Shown piece after piece: positions 10,053-18,714 of a DNA stretch of 64,000 nucleotides. A program made the translations under genes and the position numbers. Positions within the stretch are counted from its first letter, which is position 1. Each line of letters begins with the position of its first letter. The notes beneath the pieces were generated by a model. That model saw only the letters and a program-made list of their open reading frames with translations. It ran no database searches and had not been told where the DNA came from. The stretch is from Bryobacterales bacterium (GTDB lineage: Bacteria > Acidobacteriota > Terriglobia > Bryobacterales > Bryobacteraceae), in the NCBI GenBank assembly GCA_016721425.1, contig JADKID010000009.1, positions 1 to 64,000 on the forward strand, written 5' to 3'.

Positions 10053-11360
10053 CTACTCGCCCTTCTTGGCTTCGCTCTTCTCGGTGCTCACCGGCGCAGC
10101 CATGGGAGCCACCGTTGCGCCGGGCTTGACCTTCAGAATGCCGTCCACAACGATTCGCTCTCCGGCCTTCAAGCCCTCGGTCACGATATAGTCCTGGCCC
10201 ACCCGATCGCCCAGGGTTAACGAGCGCAACTGAACCTTATTGTCGGCAGTCACCACGTAGACGACCTTAGCGCTCTGCATCTCCATCACAGCCTTCTGGG
10301 GAATCAGAATCGCGTTCTCAACCACCTCGGCAGCCAACCGGACACGGCCAAACTGGCCGGGCCTGAGGAGATGCTCGGGATTCGGGAATTCAGCAATCAG
10401 GCTGAGAGTGCCAGTCTTCAGATCGACCGCGCGGTCCGCCACGATGAAGCGGCCTTTGTGTGGAAACAGATTGCCGTCCGCCATGATCATCTCCATGCTG
10501 TTGCCTGTCGGGCCTCTGCCGGCCTTCTTCATCGCCACCAGCTTGAGATACTCCGCTTCGCTGATACTCAGGAAGACGCGGAGCGGATTGATGTTGGAAA
10601 CCGTAGCCAGCAGGGTGGCATCTCCGCGGCCCACCAGATTGCCCGGCGCCACCTGACGTGTGCCGATGAGGCCGTCAATCGGAGAGACGATGTTGCAGTA
10701 TTCCAGGTTGAGTTCAGCCTGCTGGATCTGGGCCTTCGCGGACATCACGGAAGCTGATGCCTGGCCGATCTGAGCGGTCTGGTTGACCTTGGCGGTATTC
10801 AGGCCGGCTTTCTGCCCCTCCAACTGGGCTCGGGCGCCCTGCTGCTGGGCCAGCGCATTGTCGTAGTCCTGCTGCGGCACCGCCTGCTGTTCGGCCAGCG
10901 GCTTCAGCCGCTTCACATCCTGATCTGCCTTGTTTAACTGAGCCGCCGCGATCTCGAGATTGGCGCGTGCCGTGTCCACCTGCGATTGTTCTCGTGCCGA
11001 TTGCAGGTCCGCCTCAGCCTTTGCCAGTTGCGCCTTGGCCGTCTGCAGACTAGCCTCAAACTCCCTCTTGTCCAGCGTGAAGAGCGGCTGTCCCTTCTTC
11101 ACCGCCGTACCCTCCTGGAAGTGCATGGATTGCAGGAACGCCGCCACGCGCGCGCGGATCTCCACTGTGTCGTTGGCGTCGGTGCGGGCCGTGAACTCCG
11201 AATACACCGGCACGGTCTTCTGTACCACAGGCGCCACCACCACAGAGACCGCCGGCCCGGCAGCCCCGGCTGCCTTTTTGGCCGCGCCTTCCTTGCCGCC
11301 GCAACCCACGCCAACCACTTCCAACGCCGCCAACGCTCCAACCAGGATGAACCTCTTCAT
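10053..11360 (-). CDS. RND efflux periplasmic adaptor (membrane fusion protein)
   Basis: A 435-residue adaptor that links the RND pump to the outer-membrane channel. The N-terminus is lipoprotein-like with a weak lipobox ending at Cys20 (VGVGCGG). It has the lipoyl halves (RARVAAFLQSMHFQEGTAVKKGQPLF and NIVSPIDGLIGTRQV), a long alpha-helical hairpin between them (KAQLAKAEADLQSAREQS onward), and a beta-barrel and membrane-proximal domain. It is the first gene of the efflux operon, so the promoter should lie in the 369-base gap upstream, where a perfect palindrome is present. Confidence 0.95.
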   Translation of the reverse strand: MKRFILVGALAALEVVGVGCGGKEGAAKKAAGAAGPAVSVVVAPVVQKTVPVYSEFTARTDANDTVEIRARVAAFLQSMHFQEGTAVKKGQPLFTLDKREFEASLQTAKAQLAKAEADLQSAREQSQVDTARANLEIAAAQLNKADQDVKRLKPLAEQQAVPQQDYDNALAQQQGARAQLEGQKAGLNTAKVNQTAQIGQASASVMSAKAQIQQAELNLEYCNIVSPIDGLIGTRQVAPGNLVGRGDATLLATVSNINPLRVFLSISEAEYLKLVAMKKAGRGPTGNSMEMIMADGNLFPHKGRFIVADRAVDLKTGTLSLIAEFPNPEHLLRPGQFGRVRLAAEVVENAILIPQKAVMEMQSAKVVYVVTADNKVQLRSLTLGDRVGQDYIVTEGLKAGERIVVDGILKVKPGATVAPMAAPVSTEKSEAKKGE

Positions 11361-11456
11361 GCTTGCTCCTGCCCTCTTAATGCTCCGTCTGACTCTGCAG
11401 CCGGCCTTCCAAGGTCAGGGCCCAACATTCACCATTTGCCAAGGTTTGAAGAGCCA

Positions 11457-11470
11457 CGCCTTGCAAGGCG
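11457..11470. promoter_or_regulatory. Perfect 14-bp palindrome upstream of the efflux operon
   Basis: CGCCTTGCAAGGCG is its own reverse complement and lies 97 bases before the adaptor start, within the 369-base gene-free stretch 11361-11729. Similar half-sites (CCAAGG) occur nearby at about 11409 and 11440. Such a site could be a repressor operator for the pump, but no regulator gene is adjacent. The rest of the gap shows no gene and no clear promoter. Confidence 0.3.
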
Positions 11471-11729
11471 GGAAATCCTTGAGAGAGTTTACCATCGTTA
11501 CAGGATGAAATCCCGTCTCACTTCAATCGACGCTAACAACATGGCCCCAATCGTGCGCAGGTCCCCGGCAGCGGGGCGCGAACCCTGGGAATGACGTGTG
11601 GATTTGGCGCGCCAGGCGGCTCGGCTTACGGCACAACCCACGTATTGCGCAGTGACGCATCGCATCCTTGATGCCAGTGGCCGGCGCACTGATGCAAGAA
11701 ATATTCAATGCTCGAGCTGGCGGTTTGCC

Positions 11730-12128
11730 TCAGCTTTCGAGCCAGCGCACAATCAGCTCCTCGGGACTGCCGGCCAGTTCGAGCAGCTCGGTGCGGAGCT
11801 CCTGCCCGTCCAGCAGGTAGACCGCGACGATGCCTTCGGCCGAGGGACGGAGTTCGAGGCGCCGGGAACGGGCATCCAGGCGTAGCGTCGTCCCGATCCA
11901 CGCGATATCGACGAACGTGCGCAGGCGGTGGCCAGTGGCGCGCGCGGCTGAGAGAAGCTGTTGGGTATAAGGACCGGACTTGAGGGCCTCGACGTGGGGC
12001 GCCACGCGTAGCGCCTCGTCGCGCTCGGCCTGGCGGGCCTCGAGGTCGCGCTTGCGCTTCTCCGGATCGCGCTCCTCCAAAGACTCCAGCGCTTTCAAAT
12101 TGTTCTCGAGACTGTCCAGGAAGCTCAT
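11730..12128 (-). CDS. Conserved hypothetical protein with N-terminal coiled coil, 132 aa
   Basis: I do not recognise a named family. Residues 1-45 form a highly charged helical or coiled-coil segment (NLKALESLEERDPEKRKRDLEARQ). The rest alternates beta strands (FVDIAWIGTTLRLDARS, GIVAVYLLDGQELR) and ends with a helix, LIVRWLES. It is soluble, with no signal peptide. It lies 19 bases downstream of another reverse-strand gene encoding a membrane-anchored protein, so the two probably form a small operon. Confidence 0.6.
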   Translation of the reverse strand: MSFLDSLENNLKALESLEERDPEKRKRDLEARQAERDEALRVAPHVEALKSGPYTQQLLSAARATGHRLRTFVDIAWIGTTLRLDARSRRLELRPSAEGIVAVYLLDGQELRTELLELAGSPEELIVRWLES

Positions 12129-12147
12129 TGGCTCCAGGATAGCGCGG

Positions 12148-12552
12148 CTATCGAAACTCGCCCGCCTTCCTGGGCCGCGCGTATTCGAACTCTACCCAAC
12201 CGCGTTGCCCCGCCAGGACGCCTTCGGTCAACTCCACATGGACCCGGCTCTCGGTTTGGCCCAGCACCTTCACGCTTGCGCCCACGGGCGCCACAAACGC
12301 GGTCTTGTTGGTTTCGGTGGAGCTCAGATAGGCGGTATCCTGCTTGGACATTGCGACACCGAGCGGATAGCAGTCCTTCTCATCAAGAGCCACCCAGACC
12401 TTGCTTCCGGCCTTGCTGGTCAGGACGGCAGTCTCGCCCGTATGGAGCTCGTGATTATACTTCGTCTCAGGCCGGAGTTTCCAGAAGCGGCCCACCCCGA
12501 GCAAGACGGCAAAGCCACCCAGAATCAGCAGAATGTAGAGAAGCTTGTTCAT
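12148..12552 (-). CDS. Membrane-anchored hypothetical protein with SH3-like end, 134 aa
   Basis: I chose the ATG at 12552 because a purine-rich GGGAGG lies shortly upstream and the protein then begins directly with a transmembrane helix (MNKLLYILLILGGFAVLLGVG). An upstream in-frame start at 12657 would add 35 unlikely residues. The soluble part has beta strands resembling a bacterial SH3 domain (TAFVAPVGASVKVLGQ, GQRGWVEFEYARP). It is probably an inner-membrane protein facing the periplasm. The function is unknown. Confidence 0.6.
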   Translation of the reverse strand: MNKLLYILLILGGFAVLLGVGRFWKLRPETKYNHELHTGETAVLTSKAGSKVWVALDEKDCYPLGVAMSKQDTAYLSSTETNKTAFVAPVGASVKVLGQTESRVHVELTEGVLAGQRGWVEFEYARPRKAGEFR

Positions 12553-12640
12553 CGCGGAGGCCTCCCGGCGAAAGATGATAAGCGGATCTTGAACGCAACT
12601 AGAGTATAGTGCGACTGGCGCTCCGGCGCTAGAATCAAGA

Positions 12641-12668
12641 TTGCCAGATCCTAACATCCGGATATAGT
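12641..12668 (+). promoter_or_regulatory. Sigma-70-like promoter for the aldo/keto reductase gene
   Basis: A -35-like TTGCCA (12641-12646) and a -10-like TATAGT (12663-12668) are separated by 16 bases. They sit 19 bases before the ATG at 12687, so the transcript would have a very short leader carrying the GGAGG ribosome site at 12677-12681. This is a match by eye only. Confidence 0.45.
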
Positions 12669-12686
12669 TTAAAGTTGGAGGCCGAC

Positions 12687-13847
12687 ATGAAAGACACCAC
12701 GTCCCGCCGTTTCTTCCTCGCAGCCGGCGCGCAACTCCCCATCGTGGGCGCCGCGACGCTGGCTCCCACCGAAGCCGCTCCGAAACCGCAGTACCGCGTA
12801 CTGGGCAAGACCGGGGTGAAGGTCTCCGCGCTCGGGTTTGGCTGCATGACCACCTCCGACGCTACGGTGATTGAGCGCGCCGCGGACATGGGTGTCAACC
12901 TGTTCGACACGGCTCGTTCCTATCAGAACGGCAACAACGAGCGCATGGTGGGCGCAGCGCTGAAGGGTAAGCGCGCGAGCGTGGTGATCTCCAGCAAGAC
13001 ACCCGCCAAGACCAAAGAGGAGGCTCTTGCCAATCTCGACACCAGCCTGCGCGAGTTGCAGACCGATCACCTCGACATCTGGTACCTGCACAACAAGAGC
13101 ACGCCGGAGGAGGTGACCGACGATCTACTGGAGGCGCAGCAGATCGCCAAGCGCGCCGGCAAGATCCGGTTTGCGGGCGTCAGCACGCACCTCAACATGG
13201 CATCGATGCTGGATCACGTAGTGAAGCGCGGCCAGACCGACGTCGTGCTGACCACCTACAACTTCACGATGAAGCCCGAGATCACCGCCGCCATCGGGCG
13301 GGCTCGGGAGGCGGGCGTGGGCGTGGTGGCGATGAAGGTGCTGGCAGGCGGATTCTCGCGGATCCAAAGGGGCGACCGTCTGTACGGCGTGAACCCCGAG
13401 GCCCTCGGCGCCACGCTGAGACGCGAGGGCGCGATGCTGGCTGCGATTAAATGGGCGCTCAGGAACCGCTCCGTCGATACGGCGATTGTCTGCATGACCG
13501 ACGCTGATCAGTTGCAGGAAAACTACCTGGCGATGGCGCAACCCTTCTCCAGCAAGGACGAGCAGTTGCTGGCCGCGCAGATGGCGGCGATCGCCCCGCT
13601 ATATTGCCGGATGTGCGGCTCCTGCGGCGGACGGTGCGAAAAGGGCGTGCCGGTGCCGGACATGCTGCGGATTCTGTCCTATGCCGACGGCTACGGGCAG
13701 TTTGCACTAGCGCGGGAACGGTTTCTGGAACTGCCTGAGAGTGCTCGCGAGATCCGCTGTGAGGACTGCGGGACATGCTCTGTGCAGTGCCCGAACGGAG
13801 TCCGGGTGCAGGAGCGGCTCACGCGCGCCCAGGGTCTGCTGGCGTAA
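12687..13847 (+). CDS. Tat-exported aldo/keto reductase with C-terminal iron-sulfur motifs
   Basis: 386 residues. The N-terminus has a twin-arginine motif (TSRRFFLAAGA). An aldo/keto reductase barrel follows (YRVLGKTGVKVSALGFG; LFDTARSYQNG with the usual Asp and Tyr; LDIWYLHNK). The C-terminus has two cysteine clusters, CRMCGSCGGRC and CEDCGTCSVQCPNGV, spaced as for two [4Fe-4S] clusters. This is the ferredoxin-tailed oxidoreductase branch. The ATG at 12687 was preferred over an upstream TTG because GGAGG lies six bases before it. The substrate is unknown. An exported form would need cofactor loading in the cytoplasm, which the Tat signal fits. Confidence 0.88.
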   Translation: MKDTTSRRFFLAAGAQLPIVGAATLAPTEAAPKPQYRVLGKTGVKVSALGFGCMTTSDATVIERAADMGVNLFDTARSYQNGNNERMVGAALKGKRASVVISSKTPAKTKEEALANLDTSLRELQTDHLDIWYLHNKSTPEEVTDDLLEAQQIAKRAGKIRFAGVSTHLNMASMLDHVVKRGQTDVVLTTYNFTMKPEITAAIGRAREAGVGVVAMKVLAGGFSRIQRGDRLYGVNPEALGATLRREGAMLAAIKWALRNRSVDTAIVCMTDADQLQENYLAMAQPFSSKDEQLLAAQMAAIAPLYCRMCGSCGGRCEKGVPVPDMLRILSYADGYGQFALARERFLELPESAREIRCEDCGTCSVQCPNGVRVQERLTRAQGLLA

Positions 13848-13854
13848 GCCCTGA

Positions 13855-14049
13855 TCAGCTTTGGTCCTGATCCTTGAGTGCCTTGCCCATCGCCATGGTG
13901 GACATGTCGTAGCTGAACTTCTTGCCGCAATCCAGGCAGATGACAAAGCCGCGGTCTTCCGGCGCGCCTGACTTTTGCACTGGAGTCATGGGCCGTGACA
14001 AGCGCCGGTGCCAGCAGCGAAACAGCAGATTGGCCAACGTGTCGATCAT
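13855..14049 (-). CDS. Small zinc-ribbon-like protein, 64 aa
   Basis: A short protein beginning MIDTLANLLFRCWHRRLSRP with a later CLDCGKKFSYD. The Cys-Trp-His and Cys-x2-Cys arrangement suggests a small zinc-binding fold. The ATG at 14049 has GGGGAGG about 12 bases upstream. A GTG near 14091 would extend it by 14 residues. It converges on the aldo/keto reductase gene, with seven bases between the stops. The function is unknown. Confidence 0.5.
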   Translation of the reverse strand: MIDTLANLLFRCWHRRLSRPMTPVQKSGAPEDRGFVICLDCGKKFSYDMSTMAMGKALKDQDQS

Positions 14050-14192
14050 GCAATCGGTGATCCTCCCCGTGTAGTGCACGGTGCGGGCCACTCCGGCGGG
14101 GGCTTGGAATCAGCGGGTTGGCGAGACGGCGTGGCGCGGGCCGGAAAATTGCGCGAGTAGAGAGCGGTAAGAAGTTCCTGCCTGCAAGGCGG

Positions 14193-14993
14193 CTACGGCT
14201 CGGTACGGTGCTTCTGAATGTAGGTGGCGATGGCGTCTACCGTATCCAGCCAGATGCCGTTTGCGGGATCCTTCGCGTAGCGGAGAAACTCCTCCAACAC
14301 CGCGATCTCCGTGGTCTGGTTGCCGGGCTTGGCGATGTTGTGCCCGGCGAAGACCAACCAGCCGCCCTGCTGCGCGGCCTTGGCAACAGCCGCCTTCATC
14401 TGCTCGAACGTCATGCCGTCGGAATCCACGCCCAGAGTCTGGGCGAGGTCCACGTAGGCGGGATCGTTGGCGGCTTCATCGCGGAAGCCCCGGCCGGCGC
14501 GGAATCGCCTGGCGATGACAGGCACGTAGCTTTGCGTGTTCACGCCACGCCCGATGAACTTGGACCCGCACGGATACGCAAACGTGGTGGCTTTCAGGCC
14601 AAGCAACCGCTGGAGATCGCGATCGGCCGTGTTCAGATCCGCCTCCAGCTTCGCCAGTGTGAGCTCCTCCAGCGGGTTCTTGCGCGCAAAGGGGAAGTTG
14701 CCGGAGCAGGGGTGGGTATCCGAATGGCTGCCGATTTCGTGGCCCTGCGCCGCGGCCTGCTTCCACTTCTCGATGTGCTTCTCCATGCTACGCGGGTTCA
14801 CGTAGAACGTCGCCTTCGCGCCGTGACGCGCAAAGAGATCGAAGCCGTTGAGCGCCTGGCTCTCGCGGGCATCGTCGAAGGAGAGACTGACTGCGACACG
14901 TTTCCCTTCGGGCCACTGGAAAGTAGTTTGCGCGCTGACGGGCACCCAGACCGCGCCCGCGAGAAGCAGACTGATCGCTGAAAGGAACTTCAT
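14193..14993 (-). CDS. Secreted polysaccharide deacetylase (NodB-like)
   Basis: 266 residues with a signal peptide (residues 1-21, ending VSAQ). The NodB motifs are present: SFDDAR with D40 and D41, and SHSDTH with H90 and H94, giving the Asp-His-His metal site. The barrel continues through TTFAYPCGSKF, and GWLVFAGHNI provides a late His motif. These enzymes remove acetyl groups from peptidoglycan or other polysaccharides outside the cytoplasm. The gene lies 13 bases after a reverse-strand beta-helix protein and may be co-transcribed with it. Confidence 0.9.
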   Translation of the reverse strand: MKFLSAISLLLAGAVWVPVSAQTTFQWPEGKRVAVSLSFDDARESQALNGFDLFARHGAKATFYVNPRSMEKHIEKWKQAAAQGHEIGSHSDTHPCSGNFPFARKNPLEELTLAKLEADLNTADRDLQRLLGLKATTFAYPCGSKFIGRGVNTQSYVPVIARRFRAGRGFRDEAANDPAYVDLAQTLGVDSDGMTFEQMKAAVAKAAQQGGWLVFAGHNIAKPGNQTTEIAVLEEFLRYAKDPANGIWLDTVDAIATYIQKHRTEP

Positions 14994-15006
14994 CCCGATG
15001 ATGCTA

Positions 15007-17394
15007 TCACCGCTTCGGCACGGGGATGCGAATTTGCTTCTGTTGACGGATCACGGTGAGCTCGACCTGGGCGCCCGTCGCGGTTCGATTCCAGATTGCG
15101 CGGAGGTCGTTCACCGATTTCACCTCGCCGCCGGCAGAGACGATGACATCGCCGCTGCGCAGCCCGGCCGTGTGGGCGGCGCTCTCCGGCGGCGCGGTGA
15201 CGACCAGCACGCCCACTTCACCCGGCAACCCGGCGGCCGATACCTCGCCGAGGCCCGCGACGTTGCGGAGTGTTGCACCCAACCACGGCCACGGCGTCAC
15301 GTCCCGCGCGGAGTGGAGCGTCTCCGCCGGAGCGTCGCCGGCCTGCGGCAGCACCGGCGTGCGGGCGATGGCGCGGAGCGCGGCCTTGCGTACGCCGAAC
15401 TGGTCCATCGGGAAATTGCGGAAGCCTTGAGCCAGTGCGGGAGACCCTTCGCGCACGCGGTAGTCGCCTTGCGCGGGATTGATGAATTGCGCGTCGGCGG
15501 CGACAGAGTGCTGGTCGCGACCGCTCTGCTGGCTGAACCCAGCGGCGGGGATCGCGCCGCTGGCGCCTGGTTGATGTAGCACGTTCCAATCGATCTCCGC
15601 GCCCCACGGCACAGGCACGCGGATCGGCCGGTAGAGCCCCCCGACGATGTTGCGGCGGAAGAGGTCGCCGCTGCCGCGGTACCAGACATGGGGATGGAAC
15701 GAATTGCCCACGATGATGTTGTTTTCCACGCGCCGGCCAAAGCCCTCCCGCAGCTTGAGACCGCCGCGGAGGCAGAGGTTGTTGACGATCTCGTAGTTGG
15801 ACGAGCCGTCGTCGAGATCGATATCCCAGCCATGATCGCAGCGCCAGCGGTTGTTGCGAAGGGTCGTCGTTTTGCGGGCATCGAGGAACGGCAGGGCGCG
15901 CTCCTCTGGCGTGGTGAGCGCATTCAGATCGACGCCCTCCAGCCCCCAGAAACGGTCGCGGCCCCACGAGTTGAAGGAGCCGTGATCGCCGGTCTCTTTC
16001 ACGGTGTCGAAGACATCGCAGTATTCAATGGTGTGCCCGCCCCACGTGCCCTCGCTGATGTTGATGCCGGCGCGCGGAACGTCATAGATGGAGCAGTGGC
16101 GCACGGTGATGGAATCCGACATGGAGATTTGGATGGGCGCCGTCTGCTTCTCCACGCGGCCGGTCTCGTGGATCAGGCAGTCCTCCACGATGGAATCGGC
16201 CGGGTAGTTGGCGGTGAGCGGACCGGGCATGCGGTCGATCTCGCTGATGGATTGCTTCTCTTTGCCTACGGTGAAAAAGAGCGGGCTGCGCACCGCCGCC
16301 GGGTCACCAACAAAGGCGATGCCATTGGCGCCGGCGCGCTGGATGTGGCAGCCACGGATGGCCGCGCGGCGGTTGTAGTTGCTGACGAAGATCGCATTGC
16401 CGCCCAGTTGATCGAAGGTGGAGTTCTCGATGCTCACATCCTCGGTGCCGGTCAGGAAGACCGCGCCGCCGCGGTACGTCGTCCAGTCACTCCGCAGCAA
16501 CGGCTCGCGGTTTTCCATGAACGTGCGCGAAGCGTGGCGGAACGTGAAGCCATCGAGCTTGACGAAGCGGACGGGGCTGGCCTGCGTGCCTCTAAATTCG
16601 ACGAGATGGCGGAGCACGACTGCCTCGATCAGCGCCTTCCGCGCGTCGAAGCCCGCGGGCGGATAGAAGTAGAGCGTGGACGTCTTCCGATTGAGGAACC
16701 ACTCGCCGGGCACGTCCAATTCTTCGAAGACGTTCTCCACGTAGCGGTACTTGTCGTGCATGCCGAGCGGACGATTGTTCTGCCAGCCGCCCTCGAATGT
16801 GAGTTCGCCACTGACGGATTTGCCGGTGATTTCGTAGTGGAAGTCGCCCCAGAGATGGCGGTGCATGGCGTGCATGAAGCCGCCGCGCGGATCGGCCCAG
16901 CGGGCGGCGCGCTGCGGGCTGAAGGCGTCGGCGGCCCAGCCCTGGAAATACTGCGATTGCTCGTCGTAGTTGGGGTAGCGAGCCATGTGCTGGCGCACAC
17001 CGTCCACGAAGAGCTGATCGGTCTGGAATCCGGCCGGGACCTTCGCCTGGAGGACGCCGTCGCGGTAGGGGGTCCACTGCAAGTTGAGACGCGTGCCTCC
17101 GCTCAGCACCACGGCACCGCCGGGGTCGGCGGCGTAGGTAACGGGCGCAGCGGCGGAGCCGGAATCGGCGGGGGTGAACACCAGCGTTTCGGGTAGATAG
17201 TAGACGCCCGGACGAACGTGGATCACCCTTACTTGGGCGCGCGATTCGCGGGCGCGACGCTGAGCGGCCGCCAGGGTGCGGAGAGGCTGCTGCGCCGTGC
17301 CGGGCGCGCTGTCATTGCCGGACGGGCTGACATAGAGGTCGGCTGCGCAGAGCGTAGCACCGGCCAGCAGAAACAACAGGATCATTCGATTCAT
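15007..17394 (-). CDS. Secreted right-handed beta-helix protein with C-terminal PDZ domain
   Basis: 795 residues with a signal peptide (MNRMILLFLLAGATLCAADL). The N-terminal LYVSPSGNDSAPGT segment is typical of secreted parallel beta-helix glycan-active proteins. The middle contains many short beta coils (VSIENSTFDQLGGNAIFVSN, SITVRHCSIYDVPRAGINIS, IVEDCLIHETGRV). The last 90 residues are a PDZ domain (GVLVVTAPPESAAHTAGL, then LRSGDVIVSAGGEVKSVNDL). It is probably a polysaccharide lyase or hydrolase of plant or microbial glycans, but no catalytic residues can be assigned. The PDZ fusion is less usual and may bind a partner protein. Confidence 0.8.
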   Translation of the reverse strand: MNRMILLFLLAGATLCAADLYVSPSGNDSAPGTAQQPLRTLAAAQRRARESRAQVRVIHVRPGVYYLPETLVFTPADSGSAAAPVTYAADPGGAVVLSGGTRLNLQWTPYRDGVLQAKVPAGFQTDQLFVDGVRQHMARYPNYDEQSQYFQGWAADAFSPQRAARWADPRGGFMHAMHRHLWGDFHYEITGKSVSGELTFEGGWQNNRPLGMHDKYRYVENVFEELDVPGEWFLNRKTSTLYFYPPAGFDARKALIEAVVLRHLVEFRGTQASPVRFVKLDGFTFRHASRTFMENREPLLRSDWTTYRGGAVFLTGTEDVSIENSTFDQLGGNAIFVSNYNRRAAIRGCHIQRAGANGIAFVGDPAAVRSPLFFTVGKEKQSISEIDRMPGPLTANYPADSIVEDCLIHETGRVEKQTAPIQISMSDSITVRHCSIYDVPRAGINISEGTWGGHTIEYCDVFDTVKETGDHGSFNSWGRDRFWGLEGVDLNALTTPEERALPFLDARKTTTLRNNRWRCDHGWDIDLDDGSSNYEIVNNLCLRGGLKLREGFGRRVENNIIVGNSFHPHVWYRGSGDLFRRNIVGGLYRPIRVPVPWGAEIDWNVLHQPGASGAIPAAGFSQQSGRDQHSVAADAQFINPAQGDYRVREGSPALAQGFRNFPMDQFGVRKAALRAIARTPVLPQAGDAPAETLHSARDVTPWPWLGATLRNVAGLGEVSAAGLPGEVGVLVVTAPPESAAHTAGLRSGDVIVSAGGEVKSVNDLRAIWNRTATGAQVELTVIRQQKQIRIPVPKR

Positions 17395-17434
17395 CGCGCG
17401 GCCCTCCAGCCGATCACAAAAGTATCACGGCGGT

Positions 17435-18664
17435 GTGGCGGCCCGAGTGAGATACCCTTGTGGATTGCGCATCCGCAACCCACAGGCAGCCGGGATATTT
17501 GCCGCCATGATCGGCGGCGCTGTATTCGGCCTCCTGCTTCCGGAAACCAGCGGTCAGTTGGGCTGGCTCAGCGACATCTTCCTGCGCCTGATCCGCGCCG
17601 TCATCGGGCCGCTCCTCTTCGGCGTGATCGTCACTTCGGTGGCCGATGCCGGCGGCGCGGAGGGGCTGGGCCGGATCGGCTGGCGGTCGCTGGTCTATTT
17701 CGAAGTCACCACCACGCTGGCCCTCACCCTCGGCTGGGCGGCAGTAACCTTCCTTGACCTCGGCGCGGCGGCGGGCCTCACGCCGGCACTCCCATCAGCT
17801 TCGCCTGCGGCGGCGAAACCGCTCTCCGCGCTGCTCACTGAGGTCTTTCCAGCCAGCATCTTCGACGCCCTGGCCCAAGGCAACATCCTCCAGATCCTGA
17901 TCTTCTTCCTGCTGGTCGGCGTGGCCGCCGGAGCCATCCAGGAAAAGGCGCAGCCGCTGGTGCGTTTCGCCGCCTCTATCACCGCTATCTCGTACGAGAT
18001 CACGCGACTGGTAATGTGGCTGGCGCCTGCGGCGGTGTTCGCTGCCATCGCGGGAACGGTGGCGCATTCGTCCCGCCAGACGATGGCCTCACTGGGCGGA
18101 TTCGTGGCGGCGGCGTGGGGCGCCCAGGCGATCTTCCTGGCCGCTGTCATCGGAGCGAGTCTGGTGGTTGCACGCATGCCATTGCGGGCCTTTGTCAGCG
18201 CCGTGGAAGATCCCTTTCTGGTCGCCTTTGCCACCACATCCAGCGCGGCCGCGTTGCCGAAATCGCTGGAGGCCATGGAGCGGCTCGGCATTTCGCGGCG
18301 CATCTACGGAGTGGTTACGCCGCTGAGCCTGTCGTTGAATCTCACCGGCAGTTGCATCCATCTGGCGATGTGCGCTTTCTTTGCGGCACGCGCGGCGGGC
18401 ATCGTGCCCAGCCCCGCCCAACAGGTCATGATCCTGCTCACGCTCAAGCTCACCAGCAAGGGCGTGGCCGGCATCCCGCGCGCCAACTTCATCATCCTGG
18501 CGGGCCTATTCTCGACGTTTGGATTGCCCGCCGAAATGCTGGCCGTCCTGCTCGGCATCGATGCGTTGATCGATCCCGTCCGCACCAGCGTCAACGTGAT
18601 GGGCCATTGCGCGGCGTCACCCTTGATCGCGCGGTGGGAGAGCGGATCGACCCGGGCGGCTTAA
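17435..18664 (+). CDS. Dicarboxylate/amino acid:cation symporter (DAACS family)
   Basis: A membrane transporter of about 409 residues. Family signatures are the TTSSAAALPKSLEAMERLG loop (the serine-rich re-entrant hairpin) and the helix 8 region DALIDPVRTSVNVMGHC. In most relatives the last motif reads NVxGD, and here His replaces the Asp, so cation or substrate coupling may differ. The start is uncertain: GTG at 17435 is used, but a TTG inside the first 12 codons is possible because the first membrane helix begins near residue 19. It is divergent from the beta-helix gene. Confidence 0.88.
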   Translation: MAARVRYPCGLRIRNPQAAGIFAAMIGGAVFGLLLPETSGQLGWLSDIFLRLIRAVIGPLLFGVIVTSVADAGGAEGLGRIGWRSLVYFEVTTTLALTLGWAAVTFLDLGAAAGLTPALPSASPAAAKPLSALLTEVFPASIFDALAQGNILQILIFFLLVGVAAGAIQEKAQPLVRFAASITAISYEITRLVMWLAPAAVFAAIAGTVAHSSRQTMASLGGFVAAAWGAQAIFLAAVIGASLVVARMPLRAFVSAVEDPFLVAFATTSSAAALPKSLEAMERLGISRRIYGVVTPLSLSLNLTGSCIHLAMCAFFAARAAGIVPSPAQQVMILLTLKLTSKGVAGIPRANFIILAGLFSTFGLPAEMLAVLLGIDALIDPVRTSVNVMGHCAASPLIARWESGSTRAA

Positions 18665-18714
18665 CAAATCGCTACGTATTCTGGCGGGCTATTCCGATAT
18701 TCTGTGGGTGTCTT

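Noticed and set aside
12603..12608. TATACT on the reverse strand as promoter of the SH3-like membrane protein
   Set aside because: No -35 hexamer at 16-18 bases; a single hexamer is not enough.
15688..17196. A 502-codon forward frame opposite the beta-helix gene
   Set aside because: Antisense shadow; no signal peptide or motif, and the reverse frame has clear beta-helix and PDZ features.
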